49,305 nucleotides of DNA, from the NCBI GenBank assembly GCA_019241525.1, contig JAFAWY010000009.1, positions 1 to 49,305 on the forward strand, read 5' to 3'. Source of the stretch: Pseudonocardiales bacterium. Its GTDB lineage: Bacteria; Actinomycetota; Actinomycetes; Mycobacteriales; Pseudonocardiaceae. The position numbers and the translations under genes were made by a program. Every line of letters begins with the position of its first letter. Position 1 is the first letter of the stretch. Of this stretch, positions 1 through 8,040 are shown piece by piece. The notes beneath the pieces were generated by a model. The model did not search any database and was not told the origin of the DNA. It saw nothing but the letters and a program-made list of their open reading frames with translations.

Positions 1-42
1 CTCTTAATCAGCGGGTTCGGCGTTCGAGTCCCTGGCGGCGCA
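1..42 (+). tRNA. tRNA-Lys(CTT), 3' half only
   Basis: The window opens inside a tRNA. The first seven bases fit an anticodon loop with T33, anticodon CTT and A37-A38. They are followed by the 3' anticodon strand, a five-base variable loop, a T-loop TTCGAGT and an acceptor strand ending in GGCGGCGC plus discriminator A. No CCA is encoded. The 5' half lies outside the window. The T-stem contains one C-C mismatch (bases 21 and 31), which is unusual for a working tRNA. A degraded integrase starts about 60 bases downstream and points toward the tRNA, so this 3' end is probably the attachment site of an integrated element. Confidence 0.8.
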
Positions 43-103
43 CAAAACACCACTTCACAGCGTCTCGGCCGACCAGCCACCAAGATCACAGGACACTTTT
101 CGC

Positions 104-840
104 TCACGCGTCCTCGAATCCCAGCAACTTCTCGAGGACGTCAGCCGATCGGTCAGCCTGCGCCCAAGGTAGCGATCCTGGGTCATGCTGATCTTAGGAT
201 GACCGAGCTGATCACCGATCTTCCCGGGTGGACACGTTCGCGTCATCAGGAAAGCTCGCGACCGTCTTGCGGAGCATGTGGCTGACGAGCCTCCATCTGC
301 GCCTCATCGCGGACCTGCCGCCACGCGCGCCGTACGTTCGACGGATCCCGCCAACCTCCGAGCGAATCGGGAAACACCGCCTCTACGTCCGCAGCTATGG
401 CCACACGACGCCGCTTAAGCATCATCATCGCCCAACTCGGTAGAGGGATCACCCGCTCGCCAGCTTTACCTGACTTAGTCGATGGAAGCCGCAGCAACCC
501 GACACCTGTACGGCGGATCAGACGCCAGCGCACGTCGACGGTCGCGTGATCAAAATCTACCTCGTCCCAGCCGATGGCGGCACACTCCTCCGATCCGGGA
601 TCCGGTCACCAGCATCATTAACGACAGATCCGGCAGATCCCAGGCATGAGCCGAGTTGCTGGTTTCAGTACAGCAAGCCACTGTTGACGTTCCTCGGCGC
701 TGAGTGCTCGGGGCTTGCGCGGGGGCCGCCCTCGATGCGTGCTGTCTCCCGCACTGGGTTGATCGTCACCGCACCATGCCGGGCGACCAAACGCATCAGG
801 CCAGAGCAGCTTTCCATCGCTGTCGTTCGACCACGGCCTA
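104..840 (-). pseudogene. tyrosine recombinase (integrase) pseudogene
   Basis: Reading the minus strand and shifting frame several times gives a continuous catalytic domain of an actinobacterial element integrase. Visible parts are an NPVRE core-domain start near 750, TGSRIG (first catalytic Arg) near 590, a DVDF-like strand near 560, the block STKSG to SLGGWRDPSNVRRAW (about 330-490), HMLRKT (His-x-x-Arg) near 280, QLGHPKISMTQDRYLG with the nucleophilic Tyr near 165-210, and a C-terminus ending at a stop at 104-106. Frame breaks fall near 105-145, 215, 285, 590 and 700, so no full protein can be made. The N-terminal arm-binding domain is missing. The 3' end abuts the tRNA, as in tRNA-integrating elements of the pSAM2/pSE211 type. 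Confidence 0.8.
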
Positions 841-939
841 CAGAAGCAACACGGGCCGGCGCGGGATATCGGGGTCGGCGGGTCCGGGACGTTCCCCCTT
901 GGTAGGGCCCGTCTCGGGGGCCGTAGGTGGGTTGGATGC

Positions 940-1090
940 CTGCGGACTGGAGCAGTTACCGAACAAATTCGCCGCGTTCGGCGCGGTGGTCATCCAGGCT
1001 TTTGTTCGACCACTTGCGCGAGACCAGCACCCGGTGCCCAGCATGCCCAGGTGTTCGAGTCGGTGGGCTTTGCCCTTGCAGCGCCCGGGC
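940..1090 (-). pseudogene. replication-initiator-like remnant of an integrative element
   Basis: Two frames on the minus strand together spell a segment with HRLEHLGMLG followed by VLVSRKWSNKSLDDHRAERG. It resembles the C-terminal part of replication initiator proteins found next to xis and int in actinomycete integrative elements. It lies directly upstream of the integrase remnant in the same direction, which is the gene order of such elements. No excisionase is visible between them, and the integrase N-terminus is missing, so a deletion probably joined the two. The assignment rests on remembered family pattern and could be wrong; the frame changes show it is not functional. Confidence 0.45.
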
Positions 1091-1583
1091 GTCAGGGAGT
1101 GTCGGGCACCCTTGGGCTGGACCCCATACAACAGCCACACTGCGCCTGACGGCGTCGCGCTGCGATGGCGCAGGCGCAACCGTTGACCACCAACGCGACG
1201 AGCAAGGCAGCCGGGAGAAGGGAATGGAGGGAAGAGGAACACTTCCGCGGGGATGGCCACCATCGTGGGTAGTGGCATCGGATCCTATGCCGGCTGGAAG
1301 CGTGCATACCACACTGTCCTTGGGTCGTGTGTTGTCGACTGTGCTGGTGTGGGGCATTCGGTGCAGCGAGCCATCGTCCCAGATTCGAGGAGCAGGCACG
1401 TTTCCTTGCTCAGCGGCTTCTATCCGGCCTATATTCCGCTTGCCCAAGACACCATCCAACAAAAGTCAAGTAAATACCGGGGAAAATGTATTCCGCGTTA
1501 CACTCGACGCCACGGCGTGAGCTTACCTTAGTTTTCTTCGTAAGCTTTCTATCGAAGCAGTGCGCATAAGAAGTTGCGTGGCG
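1091..1583. other. no credible gene
   Basis: Several open frames exist on both strands, but none shows a recognisable domain, start signal or codon pattern of a real gene. The stretch probably belongs to the decayed element that includes the integrase and replication remnants. Confidence 0.6.
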
Positions 1584-3128
1584 TCATCCAAGCTCGGATA
1601 GGTAAATGGCTTCCCTGGCAAGACTGAACTCGTCCGGCGGGACACCGTTGGCTGAATTAAGCCATCCACCACGGTCGCGAGGCTTGGAGCTTAAATCGCC
1701 ATCTAGCAGCAGCCCAACGTAACAACCATAATCAATGGCGAATCCGTCATAGAGCGTGCCCGGGTTTTTACGATCTGCAATGCCGCGTCGTAGCACATGC
1801 AGCAGACGCGCGTCGTACAGTTCGTCGATCGTCTCGAGGCGCGCGTCGAGTTGATCGAGCAGGAAGATGCGGGAGTGACGTCGGCCCACCACCTCATCGA
1901 TCAACAACCGTAACATATGACGGCCCGTTGAATTCGTATTGATTGCGGTTTGTTTGTCGCGCAGATACCAGTCTCGCGCCGCCCGACGTACGTCCGGCAA
2001 GTCTATCCGCGCGTCGTGGGCATGCTGTGCAGCCAGCGCCGCGATATTGATGGCGTCTCTCGGCACGCCTTCCGCCGCACGCACTAACTCTGGAAAAGTA
2101 TTTCGGCGAAAGGTGGCTTCGAGGAAGCTGGCCACGTCCCGGGGTGGCTGGGGAATCATTGCTCGTAGTCGCGTGCTGGCGTGGTTGAAGAGCAGCTGTC
2201 CAAAGAATTCCTGTGCGCGATCACGAACATTGTCGAAAATCATGGAATCGTCGAGACTGACCGCGGAAGCCGCGTCGGCGCCGACCTCAATTCCGACATA
2301 ATCCCCACTCGACGAAGGCTGGCTAAACTGCGATCGACGTTCGATCGCTGCAATCTTAACCGTGATTCCTACGGTTGGTAAAATGCTACGTCGCAGCAGA
2401 TCAGCCAACAGCGGCTGAAGATCGAGCGGGACGCTGCTCCATTCATCTAGCAGCAACCACAACCGGGCGGGGCCCAACGCTCTTGTAATACTCTTTAGAG
2501 CCCTGCTCAGCGGTCCGAACACTACATGATTCCGTTCAATTCCGCTGCGCCGCAACCGGCTCTCGGCGGTAGCCGATCTGCGCCGGGCCGCAGACAGCTT
2601 GGCATTCGGTGACATCACCAACTCAACCCCGACCGATGATTCGTCCGAGCCACCAAATTTAGTCTCCTGCTCCACCTCGCCGACAACTTCCACCGCGGTC
2701 GCCGCCTCGGCCAACGCATCCAACGCCACGAGCAGACCGTTAGGGTCACTAACTTCACGTTCAAATGCCAGCAAGAGTAATTGCTCGTGAATCGCCTCAA
2801 GTGTATCAACTAGCAAGTGCGTGCCTCGCACTGCCGCGGTTAGGTTACTGTCCGTGTATAGACCCTCTGCTGAGCCAATGGTACGCAAGTCAAGGTACAC
2901 CGGCACATCACCGGCGTGTTCGACCAGATCGCTCAAGTAAAATAAAGCGTGAGTCTTCCCCGTTCCCCGGCGCCCATAAAGGATCTGATGATCGGTCGAG
3001 TGCAGTACCGCTGAGAACGATCCCGCCGCAACGAACGTCATAGCCAGAGTCGAACGATCTGCACTTTCCGCCCGTCGCGGAATCCGCATTAGCGCCTGAT
3101 TAAGATGTTTCTGTCGAGAAATTTGCAT
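1584..3128 (-). CDS. ORC/CDC6-like P-loop ATPase
   Basis: This intact 514-residue protein has a Walker A motif GRRGTGKT at residues 52-59, right after ILY, and a Walker B strand LWLLLDE at about 223-229. The order (P-loop, long helical insert, Walker B, then a helical region with a sensor-like segment GVPRDAINI near 380) fits the ORC/CDC6-like and STAND-like AAA ATPases found in bacterial islands. No membrane segment or nuclease domain is visible. It stands alone, with no partner gene beside it, between integrase remnants and empty sequence. Its base composition is less GC-rich than the core genes to the right, which supports acquisition by transfer. Substrate and partner are unknown; a role in element maintenance or in defence is only a guess. 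Confidence 0.7.
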   Translation of the reverse strand: MQISRQKHLNQALMRIPRRAESADRSTLAMTFVAAGSFSAVLHSTDHQILYGRRGTGKTHALFYLSDLVEHAGDVPVYLDLRTIGSAEGLYTDSNLTAAVRGTHLLVDTLEAIHEQLLLLAFEREVSDPNGLLVALDALAEAATAVEVVGEVEQETKFGGSDESSVGVELVMSPNAKLSAARRRSATAESRLRRSGIERNHVVFGPLSRALKSITRALGPARLWLLLDEWSSVPLDLQPLLADLLRRSILPTVGITVKIAAIERRSQFSQPSSSGDYVGIEVGADAASAVSLDDSMIFDNVRDRAQEFFGQLLFNHASTRLRAMIPQPPRDVASFLEATFRRNTFPELVRAAEGVPRDAINIAALAAQHAHDARIDLPDVRRAARDWYLRDKQTAINTNSTGRHMLRLLIDEVVGRRHSRIFLLDQLDARLETIDELYDARLLHVLRRGIADRKNPGTLYDGFAIDYGCYVGLLLDGDLSSKPRDRGGWLNSANGVPPDEFSLAREAIYLSELG

Positions 3129-4164
3129 TGCGCTTCAAACTTTCGTACGGAACGGCGCCGGCTCAGATAGCAATAAAGTAGCTGCAGCACGCGGGAGACG
3201 ACTAACAGCGTGGCGGTCTGTCTCAGTGCAGACGGCAGGATGGGTGACAGGGAGGAGATGACCAACGATCCCTGCGCGTGTGGTCGTCCGGTGATCGCAT
3301 CCGATAACAGTTACGTTCTTAGAACGGAGACACCCAGTGCACTGAGGGCAACGGATCGAAAGTGGTGGGTGCCGCGAACCTGAACTCGCGGGTGTCATCA
3401 ATATCTCCGTTCCGAGAATGGACACTCTATGATCGCCGCGGTCCCTGGCGACGTTACGTAGCCGGCCAACACCCCAACGTGCCAAGGGCTGTCAGCGACA
3501 ACGCATCACCTCGGGACACAAACCTCTACCGAATGAGCCGCCGCGCCGCCGTCGGTCAACGATTGGCCCCATCCTCAGCTTCGATCTCTCCATGTCCAGG
3601 TCATCCCTGTCCGCCAAGCCGAACCAGCAATCACTGGGGGGAGTCCGACTAAGCGCCCGCACGTACCAGCAGCCTGAACCCGATGGGGTGAACTCCTGCC
3701 ACAACGGCGAGGAAGACTTCCGAGGGGCGCCATCAATGACACTCCGGGGACCGCTGAGATCCGCGGGCTGAGTTTCATCTTTCAATGATCGACTCGACCC
3801 AACCAAGCACCCAGGGCCGGCCCCCTGACCCGCTACGAGATCAGCTTTGCTCGCTGTCTGTGGCAGAGAGCCGACAGGACGCAAGAAGGCCACCGCGCGA
3901 AGCGACACACTTATGATCACTCGGACACTTTTCGGGCACTAAATAACGCCTGAACAACACCAAACGATTGCATCGTTTATTTATCGCAATTGGGTCTTTA
4001 GCCCGCGGCTGACGCTTGGGCTTCCCCGACAGTGGGGTGGTACCCCGCACAGAATCGAGCGTAATCGCATCGTGGCGCTACGCGTAGGACAGGCCCCCGA
4101 GACCACGGTTCTGCATGTTTGGCACTATTGCTTGAGCGAGGAGGCCGCAAGCGTCACCGTCGAT
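3129..4164. other. gene-poor island DNA
   Basis: About 1 kb holds only short overlapping open frames on both strands, with no recognisable domain or convincing start. Around 4078-4087 there is a 10-base perfect palindrome CTACGCGTAG. I see nothing else to annotate. Confidence 0.6.
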
Positions 4165-4428
4165 TACGCCGGATCAGACGGCGAGCGCGAGTCGGCGAAC
4201 GCAGTCGCGAGGCGATGCCTGGGGTTGACGTCGGTGGCAAATTCGTAGCGGCCGCCGCGAACATTCTGGAAAGGCATGGGCGACGCTGATTACCCGTACT
4301 GAGCGGAGTTGTTTGAGACCACGCATGGGCCGTAGCCGGTTGTTCAACCGCCATGATCGGTTTTCTATAGGATTGTTCGCATAGCGTTCCTGGACGTGAC
4401 ACGCCGAAGGCAGCAGCTCATCGACCGC
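4165..4428 (-). pseudogene. IS6-family transposase, C-terminal fragment
   Basis: On the minus strand the translation runs VDELLPSACHVQERYANN, then NRSWRLNNRLRPMRGLK and VRVISVAHAF, which is the conserved C-terminal block of IS6-family DDE transposases. After a frame change the sequence continues as VRGGRYEFATDVNPRHRL, the usual C-terminal tail. It begins where the other fragment of an IS6-like transposase at 5447-5760 stops, so the two look like halves of one gene. The frameshift and the split make it inactive. Confidence 0.75.
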
Positions 4429-4846
4429 CGCTGCTCACACAACTGGCGCCTGTCAACCTGGAACCGGTGTTGCGCAGCAAAGCCATACCCTCGTCCGACC
4501 ACCGCTGCTGACACTGCCCCGTCAGCTAACGCTGCTCACACGCACCGACTCCGGGACCATCCCGTCGTCCTGGGCCGCTATCTCGTCGCGGTGGCGATGT
4601 CTCAAGGCTGGCCGTAGGCCACCACCTGTGGCGTGCCGCGGCCTAATGACGGAGTGGGCTCAGAGCTACGCTGGTGTCCACGATGGTGAAACCGCCGTCG
4701 AGGTGATCACCAGTAGCGGCTAGGGCCGGTTGAGCTCTTGGCCAAAATGGCCCTAGGCGGTCGGTGGGGCGTGTCCCTCGTAGCCAATGCGCAGCCGGGT
4801 GACTCTGGCCTAATCCTCGTGCTGGTGGTGTCGGTGTGGGCGGTGG
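4429..4846. other. no credible gene
   Basis: This stretch lies between the C-terminal transposase fragment and the end of the NlpC/P60 gene. It has no recognisable coding region. A short inverted repeat GGCCA-AAA-TGGCC lies near 4740-4753, just past the 3' end of the NlpC/P60 gene, but it is too weak to be called a terminator. Confidence 0.5.
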
Positions 4847-5362
4847 CTAGGCGACGCGTCGGATTGCGGCCAGTCCCCTGGTGTAGATCCGACGCTTGGC
4901 CACTGGGTGGCCGGACTGTGACGACTCGATGAGCATGCCGTCCCCGGCGGCCATCGCGACGTGTCCGACACGACCACCGTAGGAATAGAAGATCAGGTCC
5001 CCAGGCCGGATCTGCGAGAGGCTCACCCGGACACCGATGCGCGACTGCGCGGCGGCGGTGCGGGGCAGAAAGAGTCCGGCTTGGCGGTAGGACCATTGCA
5101 CTAGGCCGGAACAGTCAAACCCGCCCGGCCTGCTGCCGCCGCTGCGGTAGCGGGTGCCCAGCTGCGACAGCGCCGCGTCCAACGCCCGCAGCGCAATGAC
5201 ATTGGCCTGGCCAGCAGGCCGGGCCACGGTGCTGCTGGCCATGGGTGCAGCGGCCGCGCTACCGACGCAGGCGAGGACGCTGCCGGCGGCCAGAGTCACC
5301 GCCGCCAGCGCAGTTGGTAAGTGGTGCTGCGAGGTCGGTCTGGCGTGCTTACCACGAGACAC
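4847..5362 (-). CDS. secreted NlpC/P60 peptidoglycan hydrolase
   Basis: The protein is a cell-wall endopeptidase of the NlpC/P60 family, expected to cut peptide stems of peptidoglycan outside the membrane. From the GTG start at 5362, preceded by a GAGGGGG ribosome binding site, it has 171 residues. Residues 1-40 are a signal peptide with a hydrophobic core and an AAAAP cleavage region. The catalytic domain follows: FDCSGLV with Cys84, the RPGDLIFY motif near 119-126, and VGHVAMA with His134. A further His at 152 may complete the triad. It contains almost only the catalytic domain, with no coiled coil or binding repeats. It sits inside a split transposase, so it was probably brought in or rearranged with mobile DNA, yet it reads as intact. 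Confidence 0.85.
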   Translation of the reverse strand: MSRGKHARPTSQHHLPTALAAVTLAAGSVLACVGSAAAAPMASSTVARPAGQANVIALRALDAALSQLGTRYRSGGSRPGGFDCSGLVQWSYRQAGLFLPRTAAAQSRIGVRVSLSQIRPGDLIFYSYGGRVGHVAMAAGDGMLIESSQSGHPVAKRRIYTRGLAAIRRVA

Positions 5363-5446
5363 TGATTCCCCCTCGGATGTTGCCCAGCCCGGAGTCTGGG
5401 GGCCGTGGGTGTATGAGTGCCTTGACATCCCTGCATAGATCAAGCT

Positions 5447-5760
5447 TCAGCAGGCGGAGGCTCGCCGATAGACCTCGCTCAACGGTCTCCCATCTGCGGT
5501 GAACGGTCGACGATCGGATAGTGTCTGCGCGGGATCGCAGCAGCTGGAGCTTTCGATGACTTGGCCGAACTGGTCAATCGCCCAATACAGATAGACCCAT
5601 CGCTCCGAGACTTTGAGATACGTTTCATCGACGAACCACTGGTCACCAGGGGTGTGTCGGCAGGATCGTGCCGCGTCGATGAGCAGCGGGTTCAGAACAC
5701 ACCATGCCACCGCCCAGAACATGCGTCGATGAGAACTTCACACCCAATGCCGGCGCGCTG
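5447..5760 (-). pseudogene. IS6-family transposase, N-terminal/central fragment
   Basis: The frame contains HTPGDQWFVDETYLKV followed by RWVYLYWAIDQFGQVI, the first catalytic Asp region of IS6-type DDE transposases. After this the match weakens and a stop comes at 5447. The upstream HTH part is only faintly readable. The remaining catalytic residues and C-terminus are found about 1 kb further along, at 4165-4428. Confidence 0.75.
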
Positions 5761-5804
5761 GCCATGACAACTAGTTGAGGTCATAGATTTCCTGGCTAGC
5801 CCGA

Positions 5805-5839
5805 AGCGGGAGCCGATACCATTCACATCGGCTCCCGCT
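5805..5839 (-). terminator. 13-bp perfect hairpin, probable terminator
   Basis: AGCGGGAGCCGAT and its exact complement are separated by a nine-base loop. The hairpin lies 15 bases past the end of the Ig-like remnant on the minus strand. No clear T-run follows on either strand, which is common for actinobacterial stem-loop terminators. Confidence 0.6.
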
Positions 5840-5853
5840 CAGGGTTCGGTCGT

Positions 5854-6380
5854 TCAGGTGGCAATCGAAGTGCTATTCGCCAGATGGGATGGAGTGGGCT
5901 GAAGCCTTAGGAAAGTCGCACCGTGTTCGACGTTGACGGTCCGTAGGCTGGCTTGTCGGGATGTATACCGCCGTGTAGTTGGCTGAATCCAGCAGGACGA
6001 GGTTGAGACGATCCCATCGGTGGCGGTGCCGTTGGTCATATACTGTGTATCAAAGACCGTCCCGTTTCTCTTGAACTGGATACTTCCCGTTGCCGCGGTG
6101 GGTGTCACGGTTGCCTTCAGGGTTCCGAGGTACGCAATGCCGTGTAGCCAGACAACGGATACCGGCTTGAGGGTGGTTGCCGTGGCTATTTGAGTCGGCG
6201 CCGGGCTAGGGATGGGAGTCGGCGTCACCACGGGGGTTGGGGTCGGAGTGGCCGTTGTCGTCGGCGTTGCGTAGCCGACGGCGTTGGGGTTGGCGCGCCC
6301 CTCAGTCCGAATCCGACTCCGACGCCACCGTCATGCCCAACACCAACGCCCACGACAGAGCCGACGCCACCCGTGACGGC
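5854..6380 (-). pseudogene. secreted protein remnant with Pro/Thr linker and Ig-like domain
   Basis: Reading the minus strand from about 6380, the translation is a Thr/Pro-rich linker (PTPTPVVTPTPIPSPAPT and similar). It is followed by one bacterial Ig-like repeat with the pattern ATTLKPVSV, TLKATVTP, GSIQFKRNGTVF. The later part of the repeat is in another frame (VLLDSANYTAVY). No start codon or signal peptide is found upstream of the linker, so the N-terminal catalytic or adhesive part is lost. Such proteins are usually secreted enzymes or cell-surface adhesins; which one cannot be told here. Confidence 0.5.
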
Positions 6381-6504
6381 CTTGCCGCCACTTCAGTTCC
6401 GGCAGACGCTGATCGCGCGGTTGAGCGGGCACCTGCATGTGTTGCCCTTATAAGCACGCCACGATGGCCGGTACCGCAGCGGTCCGGATCGTCAGGGCGT
6501 GATC

Positions 6505-6528
6505 GCGTAGCTACGCAGGTACCTGCGT
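6505..6528. repeat. two overlapping perfect palindromes
   Basis: GCGTAGCTACGC (6505-6516) and ACGCAGGTACCTGCGT (6513-6528) are both perfect palindromes and share four bases. They lie about 140 bases upstream of the lipoprotein start, so they could be an operator. A near copy of the first one follows the lipoprotein gene. Confidence 0.5.
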
Positions 6529-6666
6529 GGGTGGGCTCCTAACAGCTTGGCTGACCGCAGTCCCCTGTTTGACCGTTGGACTGCTCCTCTTTTGTTTTGG
6601 GAAGCAGTGTCGCCCCCCGAACACTCCCGTCCGAAGATACCCAGTGCTCCCAGAGGGATAGTAGTC

Positions 6667-7242
6667 ATGCATCCATCTCCACGTTATGTTGGCGTTATCA
6701 TTTTGCTAGCTTTTGGGCTGGCGCTGGCCAGCTGCAGCTCGGCCAGCGTTAATGCAAAGCCATCTACTTCTCCTGTCCCTCAAGGTGCGAATCCAGTAAC
6801 CTGGGTAGGCGCGTTGTGCGGCGGTCTCGGGGATGTGGTAGCCGGGGTTGAGGTGATGAAGACAGAGCCGCCGACACCGCAGGGACGAAAAGATGGATTG
6901 CTTAAAGTCGCCGACACAACCCAGCAGGCATTCACCAAAACCGCCAACAAACTAACCCAACTCGGGCCGCCAGCAATCACCAATGGCAATCAGGCACAGA
7001 ATGATGCAACAAGCTTTTTCACCACTACAGCTGCCGCGGTCGGCGACCAGCGAGCAAAAATTGCGGCGTTAGATACCAACAACCCTAACTTCGCGCAGGA
7101 AGCTGATCAGCTCTCCACTATCGGTGGCAACGCAACCGCCACCCAGCTGCAGAAATTAACCACCAACAGCGAGTTGATGCCCGCGTTTGGTAGGGCACCC
7201 GAGTGTCAGCGACTGCTCGCCACCCCTGCGCCTGCGCATTGA
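6667..7242 (+). CDS. putative lipoprotein of unknown function
   Basis: The ATG at 6667 gives a 191-residue protein with a short charged N-terminus, a hydrophobic stretch (residues 8-20) and a lipobox LASC with Cys23, so it should be lipid-anchored on the outer face of the membrane. The mature part is helical, rich in Thr, Ala, Gln and Asn, and contains two Cys residues (in ALCGG near 51 and in PECQR near the end) that could form a disulfide. The general pattern is that of small lipoproteins common in mycobacteria and relatives, but I do not recognise a named family. It is flanked by related 14-base palindromic repeats and otherwise stands alone. Confidence 0.7.
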   Translation: MHPSPRYVGVIILLAFGLALASCSSASVNAKPSTSPVPQGANPVTWVGALCGGLGDVVAGVEVMKTEPPTPQGRKDGLLKVADTTQQAFTKTANKLTQLGPPAITNGNQAQNDATSFFTTTAAAVGDQRAKIAALDTNNPNFAQEADQLSTIGGNATATQLQKLTTNSELMPAFGRAPECQRLLATPAPAH

Positions 7243-8040
7243 TAGGCGTAACTACGCAGTCTTAACCGTCCGATGGTTGCGTTGGCCGGTACCGCAACGA
7301 GCGGCTTGGCGGCTAGCGCCCGCACCTCGACATCGGTCCCCCAGCAGACGACTCCACGTGTCGACGACCATGGCCCGCTCGGTTCCGCCGGACCATTCCA
7401 CCAGCCGGGTGGAGCGGCCGGTGCCCTTGCACCGTCGCGGAGCCCTTGTCTGCGCATCATCGTCGCGCGGCTGGCGGGTGCACACAGCCTCGGTGGCGGC
7501 GTGAACGATGCCGCAGTGCTAGTGCTGACTCGTGAGATCCGGTGGACGTCCGCGGACCAGATCCCCCTGGGTCAGTAGGTTTCACGCTCGGAGCCGATTG
7601 ACGCACAGGGAGGTTAGTACGCCTACCTGGGCAGGAGCAAGAACGCCGCTTGGCCGCAAGCGCAGCCTTGAGTGATCGTCAGGCGCACGCCTCAAGTCGC
7701 TAGAACTCGGTACAGGTACTCAGCCACCGGGCCGAACACCCCGTAGGGCATCAACTGGTCGAGCTCACTTAACTGCCGCCACGCCACCTCGGTCAGCTCC
7801 ACGGGTCACCAACCACAACTTCTGTCCCCTACACCGGCCTGCAAGCTGCAAAGACGGCCGAGGTCTGGCCGCCGGGATCCAGCTCTTGGGTCGAGGCGAA
7901 CGGCTGTAGGACGGGCTCGACGGACTAGTCGAACGCATCCACGGTGCGTGGCTCTGACCTTCACCCGGTCGTAGAGACGTCGATGCGCTGGCCATACCAC
8001 CTTGCCAGAGGGCCATTAAACGGAGCATAGGTGCTGGTCA
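7243..8040. other. gene-poor stretch with possible coding remnant
   Basis: No intact gene is visible. On the minus strand near 7700-7800 one frame reads ELTEVAWRQLSELDQLMP and then YGVFGPVAEYLYRVL. This looks like the C-terminal end of a real protein, perhaps Nudix-like, but the upstream part cannot be followed. I do not assign it. Confidence 0.4.
7246..7259. repeat. near copy of the 6505 palindrome
   Basis: GCGTAACTACGCAG matches GCGTAGCTACGCAG at 6505-6518 in 13 of 14 bases. The two copies lie on either side of the lipoprotein gene in the same orientation. Confidence 0.45.

Larger units (their letters stand above)
4165..5760 (-). mobile_element. IS6-family element remnant split by a 1-kb segment
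   Basis: The N-terminal and central part of an IS6-like transposase (5447-5760) and its C-terminal part (4165-4428) are collinear on the minus strand but separated by about 1.0 kb. The intervening DNA contains an intact NlpC/P60 gene. I could not identify terminal inverted repeats or target duplications for either the element or the inserted segment. The arrangement could reflect insertion into the transposase gene, or two different decayed copies. Confidence 0.5.

Noticed and set aside
838-1520. Several overlapping plus-strand open frames across the integrase/replication remnants
   Set aside because: They have no recognisable domains and lie opposite the remnants.
1519-1531. Sequence GCTTACCTTAG resembling half of an IdeR box
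   Set aside because: Only one half-site is present, and the nearest gene ends rather than starts there, so no regulatory role is supported.
7700-7800. C-terminal Nudix-like tail on the minus strand
   Set aside because: The catalytic Nudix box could not be found upstream, so I do not call a gene.
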